A stretch of 12,741 bases of DNA, taken from assembly GCA_026398285.1 (NCBI GenBank), contig JAPLTI010000349.1, positions 1-12,741 on the forward strand, written 5' to 3'. This DNA is from Verrucomicrobiota bacterium. GTDB taxonomy: Bacteria; Verrucomicrobiota; Verrucomicrobiia; Chthoniobacterales; Terrimicrobiaceae. A model generated the notes under the pieces. It did not search any database, had not been told where the DNA came from, and worked only from the letters and a program-made list of their open reading frames with translations. The position numbers and the translations under genes were made by a program. Below are positions 1 through 7,576 of the stretch, piece by piece (the first letter of the stretch is position 1; every line of letters starts with the position of its first letter).

Positions 1-96
1 ATCCGCTCGGTCGAGGGACCGGATTGGAAAGCAAAGATGATGGTGGAATTCTGGCAGCATTTGCCAAGCACCATCGGTAGTGGAGCAGCACGCTGA
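1..96 (+). CDS. C-terminal fragment of an upstream protein (partial)
   Basis: Frame 1 is open from the window edge through 31 codons to a TGA at 94-96. The other two plus frames stop earlier, at about 40 and 80. The peptide is hydrophilic with two Trp residues (PDWKAKMMVEFW, then HLPSTIGSGAAR at the end) and carries no motif I can assign to a family. A repeat of the same family as the one that follows the 6436-7191 gene begins a few bases after this stop, which supports a genuine gene end here. The next gene starts 140 bp downstream on the same strand, so the fragment could belong to the same locus. Function unknown; too short to rule out a chance open frame. Confidence 0.45.
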   Translation: MRSVEGPDWKAKMMVEFWQHLPSTIGSGAAR

Positions 97-101
97 TTAT
101 T

Positions 102-150
102 AACCTGAATTTAGCAGATTTAACCACAGAGGACACAGAGAGCACAGAGG
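102..150 (+). repeat. Intergenic repeat R1, copy 1 ('accacagaggacacagag' type)
   Basis: This stretch aligns base for base with 7191-7240 with few differences. Both have a 'gaattnagcagatttaacc' block followed by purine-rich 'gaggacacagag' units. The inner part is itself a short imperfect tandem of 'gacacagag'/'gcacagag'. Both copies begin within about 6 bases of a stop codon, so the unit sits at gene ends. I saw no coding potential in it. Confidence 0.75.
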
Positions 151-200
151 ATGAGTTTTTTGCAATCTCCAACACCCCTTAAGGCATTTCTGTGAATCCT

Positions 201-221
201 TCCATCCTATTTAAAAATCCG
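201..221 (-). repeat. Degenerate copy of the 'cggatttttagacaggatga' motif
   Basis: Read on the minus strand this is 'cggatttttaaataggatgga', close to the motif at 11058-11076 and, inverted, 11311-11330. It lies 15 bases before the first DUF4838 start codon, so this gene's upstream region is largely repeat-derived. I saw no convincing -10/-35 pair or ribosome binding site between 151 and 235. Confidence 0.5.
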
Positions 222-235
222 TTTCTACGTTTCAA

Positions 236-2647
236 ATGAAAAAAGCCTATCTCTTCTTCTGTTTATTAACAGCCCATCCCATTTTTCTTCATGCGGTGGA
301 TCTTGTAAAAAATGGTCAAGCTGTTGCCGAGATTGTTCTGCCTGTCAATGCCTCGCCGAGCGTTAAAACCGCAGGCGAGGAAATTCAGCGACACCTCGAA
401 TCCATGTCGGGGGCAAAATTGAACATCGTCACGGCGCCCACTGCGGGAGTGGAGAATCAGATATTCGTCGGCCAGAGCGAAGAGACAAAAAAACTGGGAA
501 TATCGGTTGATGATATTAAATATGATGGCTTTAAAATAGTTGCTAAAAAAAACTATGTTGCTGTTGTCGGGCGTGAGATTTACCATTCCGCAGCCTCGTT
601 TCGCGACTTCATTCCGCAAGATCGAAACGCTCAGCAAGCCAATTGGGAATTGTTCACCGGACACAAATGGCGTTGCCCCCCAATCTACGACACGCGCGAT
701 TTCAACAAGGCGTTGGGTTTTCACCTATGGGATGGAACAGGCACGCTCTACGGGGCTTATGATCTTCTTGGGCAATTAGGGATGCGGTGGTATTCCCCGA
801 TTCCCGACATCGGACTTGTGATTCCCAAGCTGAAAGATATCAGCATCCGCGAGCAATCGATCAAGCGTGAGCCTGAATTCCCGATCAGGATCATGGCCAA
901 TGGCAGCGGTCGCTACAAGGATGAGTGTCTCTGGTATAAATCCATGGGGGTCGGCGAAGCTTTTTTCTACCCGATTTACCACAGCGTGAGCGGACCTACG
1001 AAAATAAATCCTGAGCAGCAACCACAGGAATACTATGGAATTGTCGGGGGAAAGATCGATTACGAAGCGCCAAAGTTTTCCAATGAGAGATTACGCGCCG
1101 ATACCGTCGAGTATCTTAACTTTGTTGAGAAGGCATTTCCTAACATAGACTATGCCTGTATCGGACAACCCGATGGCTGGTCCGCCTTGGATAGTGGAGA
1201 CGCTGCCGCCGGTTGGGATAAGCTGGCCGAGCGCGGTAAGGAGGGGCGATTCAGTGATTATGCTTGGGACTTTGTGGAAGATGTGAGTGCAAGGTTTTTA
1301 AAATTACATCCCAATAAGAAATTTACATTTATGGCCTACGATGCGACCCGACGTCCGCCAAGTCAGTTGAAGATGCTCCCAGAGAATATGTCGGTGATCT
1401 TTTGTCAACACGCAGCCAATGGGATGTTCCCCAGTGCGGCAATAGAATTGGAGGATCGGGCCGAGTGGCAGTCCAAGATGACTGATAAGAGTCAACTCCT
1501 GATTTATGAATACTATGTTGACCACGCGCCGCCTTACAATTTTCCTCCCGTTCCCGTGGTTTGGACCGACATGATGCAAAAGAGCTTCAAGCCACTTTAT
1601 GATCACATTGTGGGATTTTATGCGGAAGTGGCTTGGTCAAAGAGTGAGGAAGAAACGCAAAATAAGATTTCGCTCCGCCGTCCGGGCATTTCCCACCTCA
1701 TGACTTACCTGCACAATCGCCTTTGTTGGGATCGTAATCTGGACATACAAGCCGTTCTGAATGAATATTATGATCTCTACTTTGGGCCGGCTAAAGCGGA
1801 GATGAAGGAATTTTATACTTTTGCCGAATCGGTGTGGATGCGCCCGGAAGCCCGGCAGATCACTGCTGCTGGCGGTTTCCTCAAGCCAGAGGATGTGGAC
1901 CGCTACGAGGAAATCCTGAATCGTGCAAAAGCCAAAGCGGGTGATTCCATTTATGGAAAACGCATTGCCTCTATCTCGGAAGAGATGAAACCCTTGAAGC
2001 TTCTCTTTGAAAAGCTCAAGCGAACCGGCCCCAATATCCAAATTCAAACCAGCACGGATACACCCGTGATCGATGGGGACCTCGACAAGCCATTCTGGCG
2101 AAAACTTCAATACACCTTTTTGCCTTTGAAGGACATATTCACTGGAGAAGTTCCGCAACATGTGGAGACTTTGGTTTCGTTTCGGTGGATGAATGACAAT
2201 TCCTCGTTGATTGTCGGCATCGAATGCAAAGAGCCGAAAATGCAGAAATTGGTCGAGAGTTGCAAAGATGCAGACTCCTTGGGGATTTACAAAGATGACA
2301 ATGTCGAGATTGCATTGGAGACAGCCTCGGGGATTCGTCCTCTGATCGTCATTAATTCCGCAGGTGTTGTTTTAGACGAATGTATTACGCAAAGACTCGA
2401 AGATCTCCCGAATTTCTACAAAGTCACAAAAGTCGCAGTGAAGAAATATGCCGACCGTTGGACGGCGGAAGTTCAAATCGATGCGAAGCCGATTTCCGGT
2501 GAAAGACCGACGCCCTTCTTGCCATGGGGAGCGAACATTAGCCGTCAACGCATGGCGGGAAGTGCTCCTGAGTATTTTATGCTCTCACCGAGTGGGACAA
2601 ACTTCAAAGATTTGAAATGCATGGCAAATATATTTGTAAGAAAATAA
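236..2647 (+). CDS. Secreted DUF4838-type protein with GH67-like N-terminus and CBM9-like C-terminus, paralogue 1
   Basis: This is an 803-residue exported protein. Residues 1-20 form a signal peptide with a Lys-Lys start, a hydrophobic core and an HA|VD cleavage site. Residues about 21-205 resemble the N-terminal domain of family 67 alpha-glucuronidases, including the 'GTLYGAYDLLGQLGMRWYSP' stretch near 169-188. Residues about 215-540 fit the DUF4838 core, rich in Trp, Tyr and acidic residues (for example QPDGW at 311-315 and DYAWDF at 341-346). Residues about 608-803 begin 'VIDGDLDKPFW' and look like a CBM9-type carbohydrate-binding domain. The likely role is binding or hydrolysis of an extracellular or periplasmic glycan; substrate and catalytic residues cannot be assigned. 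There is no Shine-Dalgarno before ATG 236, but the signal peptide begins exactly there. A paralogue of identical length follows after 2 bp. Confidence 0.85.
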   Translation: MKKAYLFFCLLTAHPIFLHAVDLVKNGQAVAEIVLPVNASPSVKTAGEEIQRHLESMSGAKLNIVTAPTAGVENQIFVGQSEETKKLGISVDDIKYDGFKIVAKKNYVAVVGREIYHSAASFRDFIPQDRNAQQANWELFTGHKWRCPPIYDTRDFNKALGFHLWDGTGTLYGAYDLLGQLGMRWYSPIPDIGLVIPKLKDISIREQSIKREPEFPIRIMANGSGRYKDECLWYKSMGVGEAFFYPIYHSVSGPTKINPEQQPQEYYGIVGGKIDYEAPKFSNERLRADTVEYLNFVEKAFPNIDYACIGQPDGWSALDSGDAAAGWDKLAERGKEGRFSDYAWDFVEDVSARFLKLHPNKKFTFMAYDATRRPPSQLKMLPENMSVIFCQHAANGMFPSAAIELEDRAEWQSKMTDKSQLLIYEYYVDHAPPYNFPPVPVVWTDMMQKSFKPLYDHIVGFYAEVAWSKSEEETQNKISLRRPGISHLMTYLHNRLCWDRNLDIQAVLNEYYDLYFGPAKAEMKEFYTFAESVWMRPEARQITAAGGFLKPEDVDRYEEILNRAKAKAGDSIYGKRIASISEEMKPLKLLFEKLKRTGPNIQIQTSTDTPVIDGDLDKPFWRKLQYTFLPLKDIFTGEVPQHVETLVSFRWMNDNSSLIVGIECKEPKMQKLVESCKDADSLGIYKDDNVEIALETASGIRPLIVINSAGVVLDECITQRLEDLPNFYKVTKVAVKKYADRWTAEVQIDAKPISGERPTPFLPWGANISRQRMAGSAPEYFMLSPSGTNFKDLKCMANIFVRK

Positions 2648-2649
2648 TT

Positions 2650-5061
2650 ATGAAAACCCTATATTCTAACTTAATTGTGGCTATCGCGCTGACTTCTGCT
2701 TCCAATGCGGTTGAGCTTGTCAACGAAGGCAAAGCGGTGTCTGAAATCGTGTTGTCCAGCAAGGCTTCTCCGAGCGTTCAAACAGCTGCGCAGCAGTTGC
2801 AGATCAATCTGGAACGCATTTCTGGCGCCAAAATTCCTATTGTCGAAACAGCAACGGATGCCGCAAAGAATCACATTTATGTCGGCGAGAGTGAAGCGAC
2901 AAAAAAACTGGGCTTCTCTCTGGAGGGCGTCAAGGATGACGGCTTCAAAATTGTTGCGGAAAAGAATTATGTCATTCTCGCCGGTCGTGAATTTGACCTC
3001 TTCACGACTTCATTTTCAAAGTTTAAAGATATTTCGAGAAACCAGCGTTCGGAATATTGGGAAAAGTTGATCGGGCATAAGTGGCGGTTTCCGACCATGA
3101 TCGATTACCGGGATTTCAGCGACGATCTCGGGTTTTATGCCGGGGACGGGACAGGAACGCTTTATGCCGCATATGCTCTTCTTGAGCAACTTGGTATGCG
3201 CTGGTATGCTCCCATGGCGGATCTGGGTATGGTCGTGCCCAAGCTGCCCACCATTCAAATCAAAGACCAGAACCTCACGAAGGAGCCGGAGTTCCCAGTG
3301 CGTATTTTCGCGGACTGCAAAGTTGGAAATTCGAAGGATGAATTCCTTTGGTGGAAGTCCATGGGGGTGGGGGCATCGGTCTTTGTTCCTGTCAACCACG
3401 CGGTCAGTGGACCAACGAAAATGTATCCCAACCAGCAGCCGCAGGAATATTACGGAAAAGTCGGAGGCAAGGTGGAATATAGCGTTCCCAGGCTGAACAA
3501 TGAAAGATTGAGGGCGGATATGGTTTCCTATCTGGAAATTGTCGATCAATTTTTTCCCGGCATCGAATACGCGGGATTGGGTCAACCGGATGGTTGGTCA
3601 CTTCTGGATGACGAGGATGTGGCTGCGGGTTGGGATCGCGTGGCAGAGTATGGTTCGTATGGTCGCTTTAGCGATTATGCTTGGGATTTTAATCTGGATC
3701 TTCGCAAGCGAATTATGGCGAAAAATCCCAATAAAAAATTCACCGTTTTTGCGTATGGCATTACGCGAAAGGCGCCCAAGACTCTCACCAAAGTTCCGGA
3801 GAATGTGGTCGTTATTTTCTGCGAAACAAGTGCCTTTTGGATGAATCCGAATGAAGAGTTGAAAGATCGCAATGAGTGGATTTCCAAGATGGTGAACAAA
3901 GACCAGTTGATTATTTGGGAGTATTATCTTCAACATGCTCCCAATTATAATTTTCCGCCCGTTCCGATTGTCTTTACCAAGCTGATGAAGGAAAACTTCC
4001 ATGGTCTTTACGACCATGCCTTGGGTTTTATGGCAGAAGTCGGATGGAGCAAAGAGCTGGCTGCCAAATCTGAAAATAAACCCAATATGGCCAGACCGTG
4101 GATTTCCCACATTATGTTGTATTTGCACAACAAACTCTGTTGGGATCGTAACTTGGATGTCCAAGCCGTTCTCAACGAATATTACGAGCTTTTTTACGGA
4201 CCGGCGAAGGCCGAGATGAAAGAGTTTTTTGAATTTTCGGAAGCCGTTTGGTTGCGTCCTGAGCCGAGGCAGATCACAGCCTCGGGCGGGTTTCTGAAGC
4301 CCGCAGATGTGGATCGTTATTTTGAGATCCTCAACCGCGCGAAGGCAAAAGCCGGGGATTCCATTTATGCCAAACGGATTGATGCCATCCTCGCCGAAAT
4401 CGAACCACTCAAACTGGTTTTTGATAAACTCAAGCGACTTGGGCCCAACATCCAGATCAAAACAAGTAAGGATCAACCCCGTATTGATGGTGACTTGGAT
4501 AAAGACTTCTGGCGTCAGTTGCCTTACACCTTTTTACCGCTGCGTGATATGATCACGGGTGAGACACCACAGCACGTGGAAACCTCGGTTTCCTTTCGGT
4601 GGATGAATGATAATTCGGCATTGATCATCGGTGTGGAGTGCCGTGAACCCAAGATGGCCAACCTTCGTGAGAGTTGCAAAAGTCCTGATTCCCAGTCGAT
4701 TTACGCCGATGATATGGTCCAAATTCAATTGGAAACGGCATCTGGCATTCGACCATTGATCGTCGTGAATTCTGCGGGCGTCGTCTTGGATGAGTGCATT
4801 ACCAAGAAACTCGAAGACCTGGCGGAGTTTTACAAGGTGAGTGATGTAGCGGTGCGGAAGTATCCGGATCGATGGACTGTCGAGTTGCGGATCGATGCCG
4901 AGACGATCTCCGGCGAGCGTCCCACGCCTTATTTTCCATGGGGTGTCCAAGTGTGCCGTCAGCGCATGGCTGGCAACACTCCGGAGCACTATATGCTCTC
5001 ACCCAGTGGTCGCAAGTTCACTGACCTAAAATACATGTCCAATATTTTTGTTCGCAAATAG
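2650..5061 (+). CDS. Secreted DUF4838-type protein with GH67-like N-terminus and CBM9-like C-terminus, paralogue 2
   Basis: This is an 803-residue paralogue of the preceding gene with the same domain order. It has a signal peptide (residues 1-20, SNA|VEL), a GH67-type N-terminal region with 'GTLYAAYALLEQLGMRWYAP' near 169-188, a DUF4838 core, and a CBM9-like domain from about 609 ('IDGDLDKDFW'). I chose ATG 2650 over the in-frame ATG at 2617. The earlier start would put 11 charged residues in front of the signal peptide and overlap the upstream gene, whereas 2650 gives the paralogue's exact length. By hand count identity to the first copy is 51/90 over residues 21-110 and 72/90 over 481-570. 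The 2-bp gap implies co-transcription and possibly translational coupling. Most variation lies in the N-terminal and middle regions, so the two may differ in ligand or substrate. Confidence 0.85.
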   Translation: MKTLYSNLIVAIALTSASNAVELVNEGKAVSEIVLSSKASPSVQTAAQQLQINLERISGAKIPIVETATDAAKNHIYVGESEATKKLGFSLEGVKDDGFKIVAEKNYVILAGREFDLFTTSFSKFKDISRNQRSEYWEKLIGHKWRFPTMIDYRDFSDDLGFYAGDGTGTLYAAYALLEQLGMRWYAPMADLGMVVPKLPTIQIKDQNLTKEPEFPVRIFADCKVGNSKDEFLWWKSMGVGASVFVPVNHAVSGPTKMYPNQQPQEYYGKVGGKVEYSVPRLNNERLRADMVSYLEIVDQFFPGIEYAGLGQPDGWSLLDDEDVAAGWDRVAEYGSYGRFSDYAWDFNLDLRKRIMAKNPNKKFTVFAYGITRKAPKTLTKVPENVVVIFCETSAFWMNPNEELKDRNEWISKMVNKDQLIIWEYYLQHAPNYNFPPVPIVFTKLMKENFHGLYDHALGFMAEVGWSKELAAKSENKPNMARPWISHIMLYLHNKLCWDRNLDVQAVLNEYYELFYGPAKAEMKEFFEFSEAVWLRPEPRQITASGGFLKPADVDRYFEILNRAKAKAGDSIYAKRIDAILAEIEPLKLVFDKLKRLGPNIQIKTSKDQPRIDGDLDKDFWRQLPYTFLPLRDMITGETPQHVETSVSFRWMNDNSALIIGVECREPKMANLRESCKSPDSQSIYADDMVQIQLETASGIRPLIVVNSAGVVLDECITKKLEDLAEFYKVSDVAVRKYPDRWTVELRIDAETISGERPTPYFPWGVQVCRQRMAGNTPEHYMLSPSGRKFTDLKYMSNIFVRK

Positions 5062-5071
5062 AATTTGTGAA

Positions 5072-6361
5072 ATGAGTCACAATAAAACCAGCATCTCGAT
5101 CGTTCTGATCGGAGCAGGCAACCGTGGGAGAGGGATTTTTGGACAATACGCCCTTGATTTTCCCCATCGGGCCAAGTTTGTGGCTGTGGTGGAGCCGGAT
5201 GCAGACCGGCGCGCGTCATTCTCTGCGGCACATGCTATTCCTGAAGATCGACAATTTTCCTCAGTGGCGGAATTTTTTGCCAAGCACCCTGGAAAGATTG
5301 CGGATGGGCTCATTATTGCCACTCAAGAGAATGTTCGCGCTGAGGCCATTGAGCTTGCCTTGGAGGCCGGTTACGCCGTTTTGTGTGAAAAGCCATTGGG
5401 GCTGAACGCTCTCGATGTGATTGCGGTGACTGATACCGCCAAAAAGCATGAGGGGCTGTTCATGGTTTGCCATCAAATGCGGTATGCCCCACTTTACCGC
5501 ACCCTCAAGCGCCTCGTGGTTTCGGGGGAATACGGCAAAGTCGTCAATATCGAGCATAGCGAGAATCTGGATTTCGAGCACATGGCCCACTCGTATGTGC
5601 GGGGCTATTTCAACAACGATGCGCTGACTCCGATGATTTTAGCGAAGTCCTGCCATGATATGGACTTGTTGCTTTATTTGACCGCTGCCAAGCCCTTGCG
5701 CATTTCTTCTTTCGGTTCGCTCTCTCATTTCCGGAGTGAAAACGCTCCTGCGGGTGCCCCCAAGTATTGTTTGGATGGCTGCCCTGCTGCCGCAACTTGT
5801 CCATACGATGTTCAACGCGCGTATTTCCGCCCCAACACGGATCCCGCTTACCTGCGCCAGATGGGCATCATCAAAGACCGCCTACATTTGATGGAGCTCC
5901 TTAAAACCAGTCGTTTCGGACGATGCGTTTACCACTGCGATAATAATGTGGTCGATCACCAGGTCTGCTCCATTGAATTTGAAGGGGGAGTCACGGCAAG
6001 CTTCACGATGACTGGGCATAATGCCATCGAACGCCGCCGCACCCGCATCCAATTGACGGATGGCGAGATCGAGCTCGATTCCTTTAAAAAGACGATCGAG
6101 ATCCGGAAATTCTCCACGGGGGATTTCGAAGTCCTCACACCGCCTCTCGGAGGAACCCATAGCGGAGGCGATGTCGCCATTATGCAAAATTTTGTTGAGA
6201 CTATCCTCAGTGGAAACCAACGCCAGGTTCTGACATCCGTTGCGGAATCACTCGACAGCCACCTTCTCGCCTTTGCGGCAGAACGTTCCAGAAAAACCAA
6301 CCAATGCCTTGAGATATCAGACTTTGAAGCAGGCGTGCGCCAGCTCCAGCAAAATGATTGA
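5072..6361 (+). CDS. Gfo/Idh/MocA family NAD(P)-dependent oxidoreductase
   Basis: This 429-residue protein is a cytoplasmic sugar or cyclitol dehydrogenase of the Gfo/Idh/MocA family. An N-terminal Rossmann fold (residues about 7-125) carries the dinucleotide loop GAGNRG at 14-19, an acidic residue after the second strand (E41), and the family signature CEKPLG at 105-110. The C-terminal domain has SCHDMD at 194-199, where the His and Asp residues match the usual catalytic region. It also carries a cysteine cluster C233, C237, C243, with further Cys at 285 and 289, suggestive of metal binding or structural disulphides. ATG 5072 is preferred to ATG 5048, which overlaps the upstream gene and adds 8 residues before the first beta strand. 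It lies 10 bp after the DUF4838 pair, so it probably oxidises the sugar they release. The exact substrate cannot be told from sequence. Confidence 0.9.
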   Translation: MSHNKTSISIVLIGAGNRGRGIFGQYALDFPHRAKFVAVVEPDADRRASFSAAHAIPEDRQFSSVAEFFAKHPGKIADGLIIATQENVRAEAIELALEAGYAVLCEKPLGLNALDVIAVTDTAKKHEGLFMVCHQMRYAPLYRTLKRLVVSGEYGKVVNIEHSENLDFEHMAHSYVRGYFNNDALTPMILAKSCHDMDLLLYLTAAKPLRISSFGSLSHFRSENAPAGAPKYCLDGCPAAATCPYDVQRAYFRPNTDPAYLRQMGIIKDRLHLMELLKTSRFGRCVYHCDNNVVDHQVCSIEFEGGVTASFTMTGHNAIERRRTRIQLTDGEIELDSFKKTIEIRKFSTGDFEVLTPPLGGTHSGGDVAIMQNFVETILSGNQRQVLTSVAESLDSHLLAFAAERSRKTNQCLEISDFEAGVRQLQQND

Positions 6362-6375
6362 AACGGTCTTTTCCC

Positions 6376-6403
6376 TTGAAATCTCTCACAAAAAACCCAT
6401 AAT
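6376..6403 (+). promoter_or_regulatory. Possible sigma-70-like promoter for the 6436 gene
   Basis: TTGAAA at 6376-6381 and CATAAT at 6398-6403 are separated by 16 bases and lie 32 bases before ATG 6436. Each hexamer differs from the E. coli consensus at one position. Promoter consensus in this phylum may differ, so this is a suggestion that the secreted protein is not only read through from the upstream operon. Confidence 0.4.
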
Positions 6404-6435
6404 GCTGTTAAACCCAAAATAAATACACCAAAAAC

Positions 6436-7191
6436 ATGAAATCCATAACATCCTGTCTGAAAAATCCTATTCTCCCCCTTCTTGGGCTGTGTGCCCTGTT
6501 CCATACTGCGGCCTACGCAGGCGATGTGGTCGAGGAATGGAGTAAACTCCCGCTCGATAGACCTCCGACTGCTCTTCCTTACGGGCAAAATGGCAACCTT
6601 GTTGTTATTTCCAATATGATTGCCGGTGGAACGGTTGATAGTGGCACGACCCCGGTGAATCCATTTCCAGAAATAGAACGTGCTTTATACGTGACGCCCG
6701 GTGATAAAAATCTCCCTGTTCGGATACGTATTGGGCCATTTCCAGAAACCCTGCCGCCGAAAGGTTCTTTTGAGATGCAATTCCGTCTCGTTGAGGGTGC
6801 CTTTCATTTTGGCATGATGAAAGGTGAAAGACCAACTGACAGCAAACCTTTCTATCTTCCTGATACTGAGCGTTTCTTGGGCTTGGTTATGGAAGTTGGC
6901 AAAAACCCCATGGCGCTGCGTATTGGTAATCTCAAAACCGCAGAAGTTTCTGCGATTGAGAATGAGCAAAATTACAAGCTTCGCGTCGAGTGGACAACCG
7001 AGGGTGACACCATGAATTATACCTTTCTGCTCAACGGAAACCCGTTGAATTTAGTAAGCGGCAAGGCATTTACCCTGTCGGTTCCTGTGAGCAAGTTTGA
7101 TGATGGGCTGATGCTTTTTGGCCTCTTTAGTGGATCTGCGGAAGAACCTTCAGGTAAATTCTTCATCGGCTCGGTGGTTTCAGAACCTTAA
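6436..7191 (+). CDS. Secreted protein of unknown function
   Basis: This 251-residue protein was not recognised. Residues 1-28 form a signal peptide (Lys near the start, hydrophobic PILPLLGLCALF, cleavage after AYA|GD). There is no lipobox Cys at the cleavage site, so it is probably released into the periplasm or outside. The mature part has no transmembrane segment or tandem repeat. It alternates short hydrophobic and polar stretches with many Gly and Pro residues, as in beta-sandwich folds (for example VRIRIGPFPETL and FEMQFRLVEGAFHFGMM), and ends FFIGSVV. By pattern it could be a jelly-roll or concanavalin-like carbohydrate-binding domain, but no diagnostic motif was seen. It lies 74 bp after the oxidoreductase on the same strand, with a possible promoter between. 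It has no Shine-Dalgarno. A repeat begins right at its stop codon. Confidence 0.75.
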   Translation: MKSITSCLKNPILPLLGLCALFHTAAYAGDVVEEWSKLPLDRPPTALPYGQNGNLVVISNMIAGGTVDSGTTPVNPFPEIERALYVTPGDKNLPVRIRIGPFPETLPPKGSFEMQFRLVEGAFHFGMMKGERPTDSKPFYLPDTERFLGLVMEVGKNPMALRIGNLKTAEVSAIENEQNYKLRVEWTTEGDTMNYTFLLNGNPLNLVSGKAFTLSVPVSKFDDGLMLFGLFSGSAEEPSGKFFIGSVVSEP

Positions 7192-7240
7192 ACCCGAATT
7201 CAGCAGATTTAACCACCGAGGACACAGAGGACACGGAGAA
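7191..7240 (+). repeat. Intergenic repeat R1, copy 2
   Basis: This is the second copy of the unit at 102-150. It shares 'gcagatttaaccac' and then 'gaggacacagagg'. It starts at the last base of the stop codon of the preceding gene, in the same orientation relative to that gene as copy 1. Confidence 0.75.
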
Positions 7241-7252
7241 CAAGTTGCTTAC

Positions 7253-7315
7253 TGTAGCGGCGGTCTATGACCGCCGATGGTTAACGACTCCGGCGCTCAT
7301 AGAGACGCCGCTACA
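7253..7315. repeat. Palindromic REP-like element with 'tgtagcggcg' ends
   Basis: The left end reads 'tgtagcggcg' and the right end is its exact reverse complement. The internal part of the left arm, 'cggcggtctatgaccgccg', folds into its own hairpin. The right arm, 'ggcgctcatagagacgcc', folds into a second, slightly bulged one. Two small hairpins nested in outer inverted ends resemble non-autonomous REP/BIME-type elements. It lies between convergent genes and could stop transcription from either side, though no T-run follows it. Confidence 0.7.
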
Positions 7316-7338
7316 ACATTACCGTGATCCTCATGCAA

Positions 7339-7450
7339 ATTGATTCGCTGCGCTCACCCTTCGGGCTGCCTGCAGCAGTCTTTCTCCGCTCCGCTCCGAT
7401 TCTGCCTCGTCCCGCCGGAGCTGCCTTTCCGTAGGCGGATCAAAAATCCG
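7339..7450 (-). repeat. Modular intergenic repeat M, copy 1 (inverted orientation)
   Basis: Read on the minus strand this begins 'cggatttttgatccgccta', runs through a 30-nt block matching 11076-11105 closely, then a 65-nt block matching 11148-11212 with 3 differences by hand count. The 43-nt segment that separates these blocks in the copy at 11058 is missing and replaced by a short 'gacgaggc' linker. No coding function is apparent. Confidence 0.8.
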
Positions 7451-7460
7451 TTTTCGGTAT

Positions 7461-7490
7461 TATTCGTGTTTATTCGTGAAATTCGTGGTG
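7461..7490 (+). repeat. Short run of 'attcgtg' units
   Basis: Three 'attcgtg' units start at 7462, 7472 and 7481, with spacers of 3 and 2 bases. They sit between the modular repeat and the hairpin at the end of the minus-strand operon. The units are too short and too few to be a CRISPR array. I take them as a simple intergenic repeat. Confidence 0.6.
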
Positions 7491-7511
7491 AAAATGTTCA
7501 GCGCTTTTGGA

Positions 7512-7563
7512 GTGCACCCCAAAAAGGCTCACCCACAGTGGTGATTTTGGAGCGGGCATGCAC
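7512..7563 (-). terminator. Imperfect hairpin downstream of the minus-strand operon, possible terminator
   Basis: Three arm pairs nest around a 6-base loop: TCACC/GGTGA (7529-7533 with 7540-7544), CCAAAA/TTTTGG with a small bulge, and outer GTGCA/TGCAC. On the minus strand the inner stem is followed a few bases later by a CTTTTT run. The structure begins 14 bases past the stop of the NagB-fold gene, where a terminator is expected. The inner stem has only 5 pairs, so strength is uncertain. Confidence 0.45.
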
Positions 7564-7576
7564 ACCAGGTATTCTT

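Noticed and set aside
2617..2649. Upstream in-frame start of the second DUF4838 gene
   Set aside because: It would add a charged 11-residue segment before the signal peptide and overlap the first gene. The start at 2650 gives the paralogue's exact length.
3598..4476. Minus-strand reading frame of 292 codons
   Set aside because: It lies wholly antisense to the second DUF4838 gene, and its translation has no signal peptide or motif. It is long only because of the codon use of the real gene.
7461..7490. CRISPR-like repeats
   Set aside because: Units are 7 bases with 2-3 base spacers, only three copies, and no cas genes are nearby.
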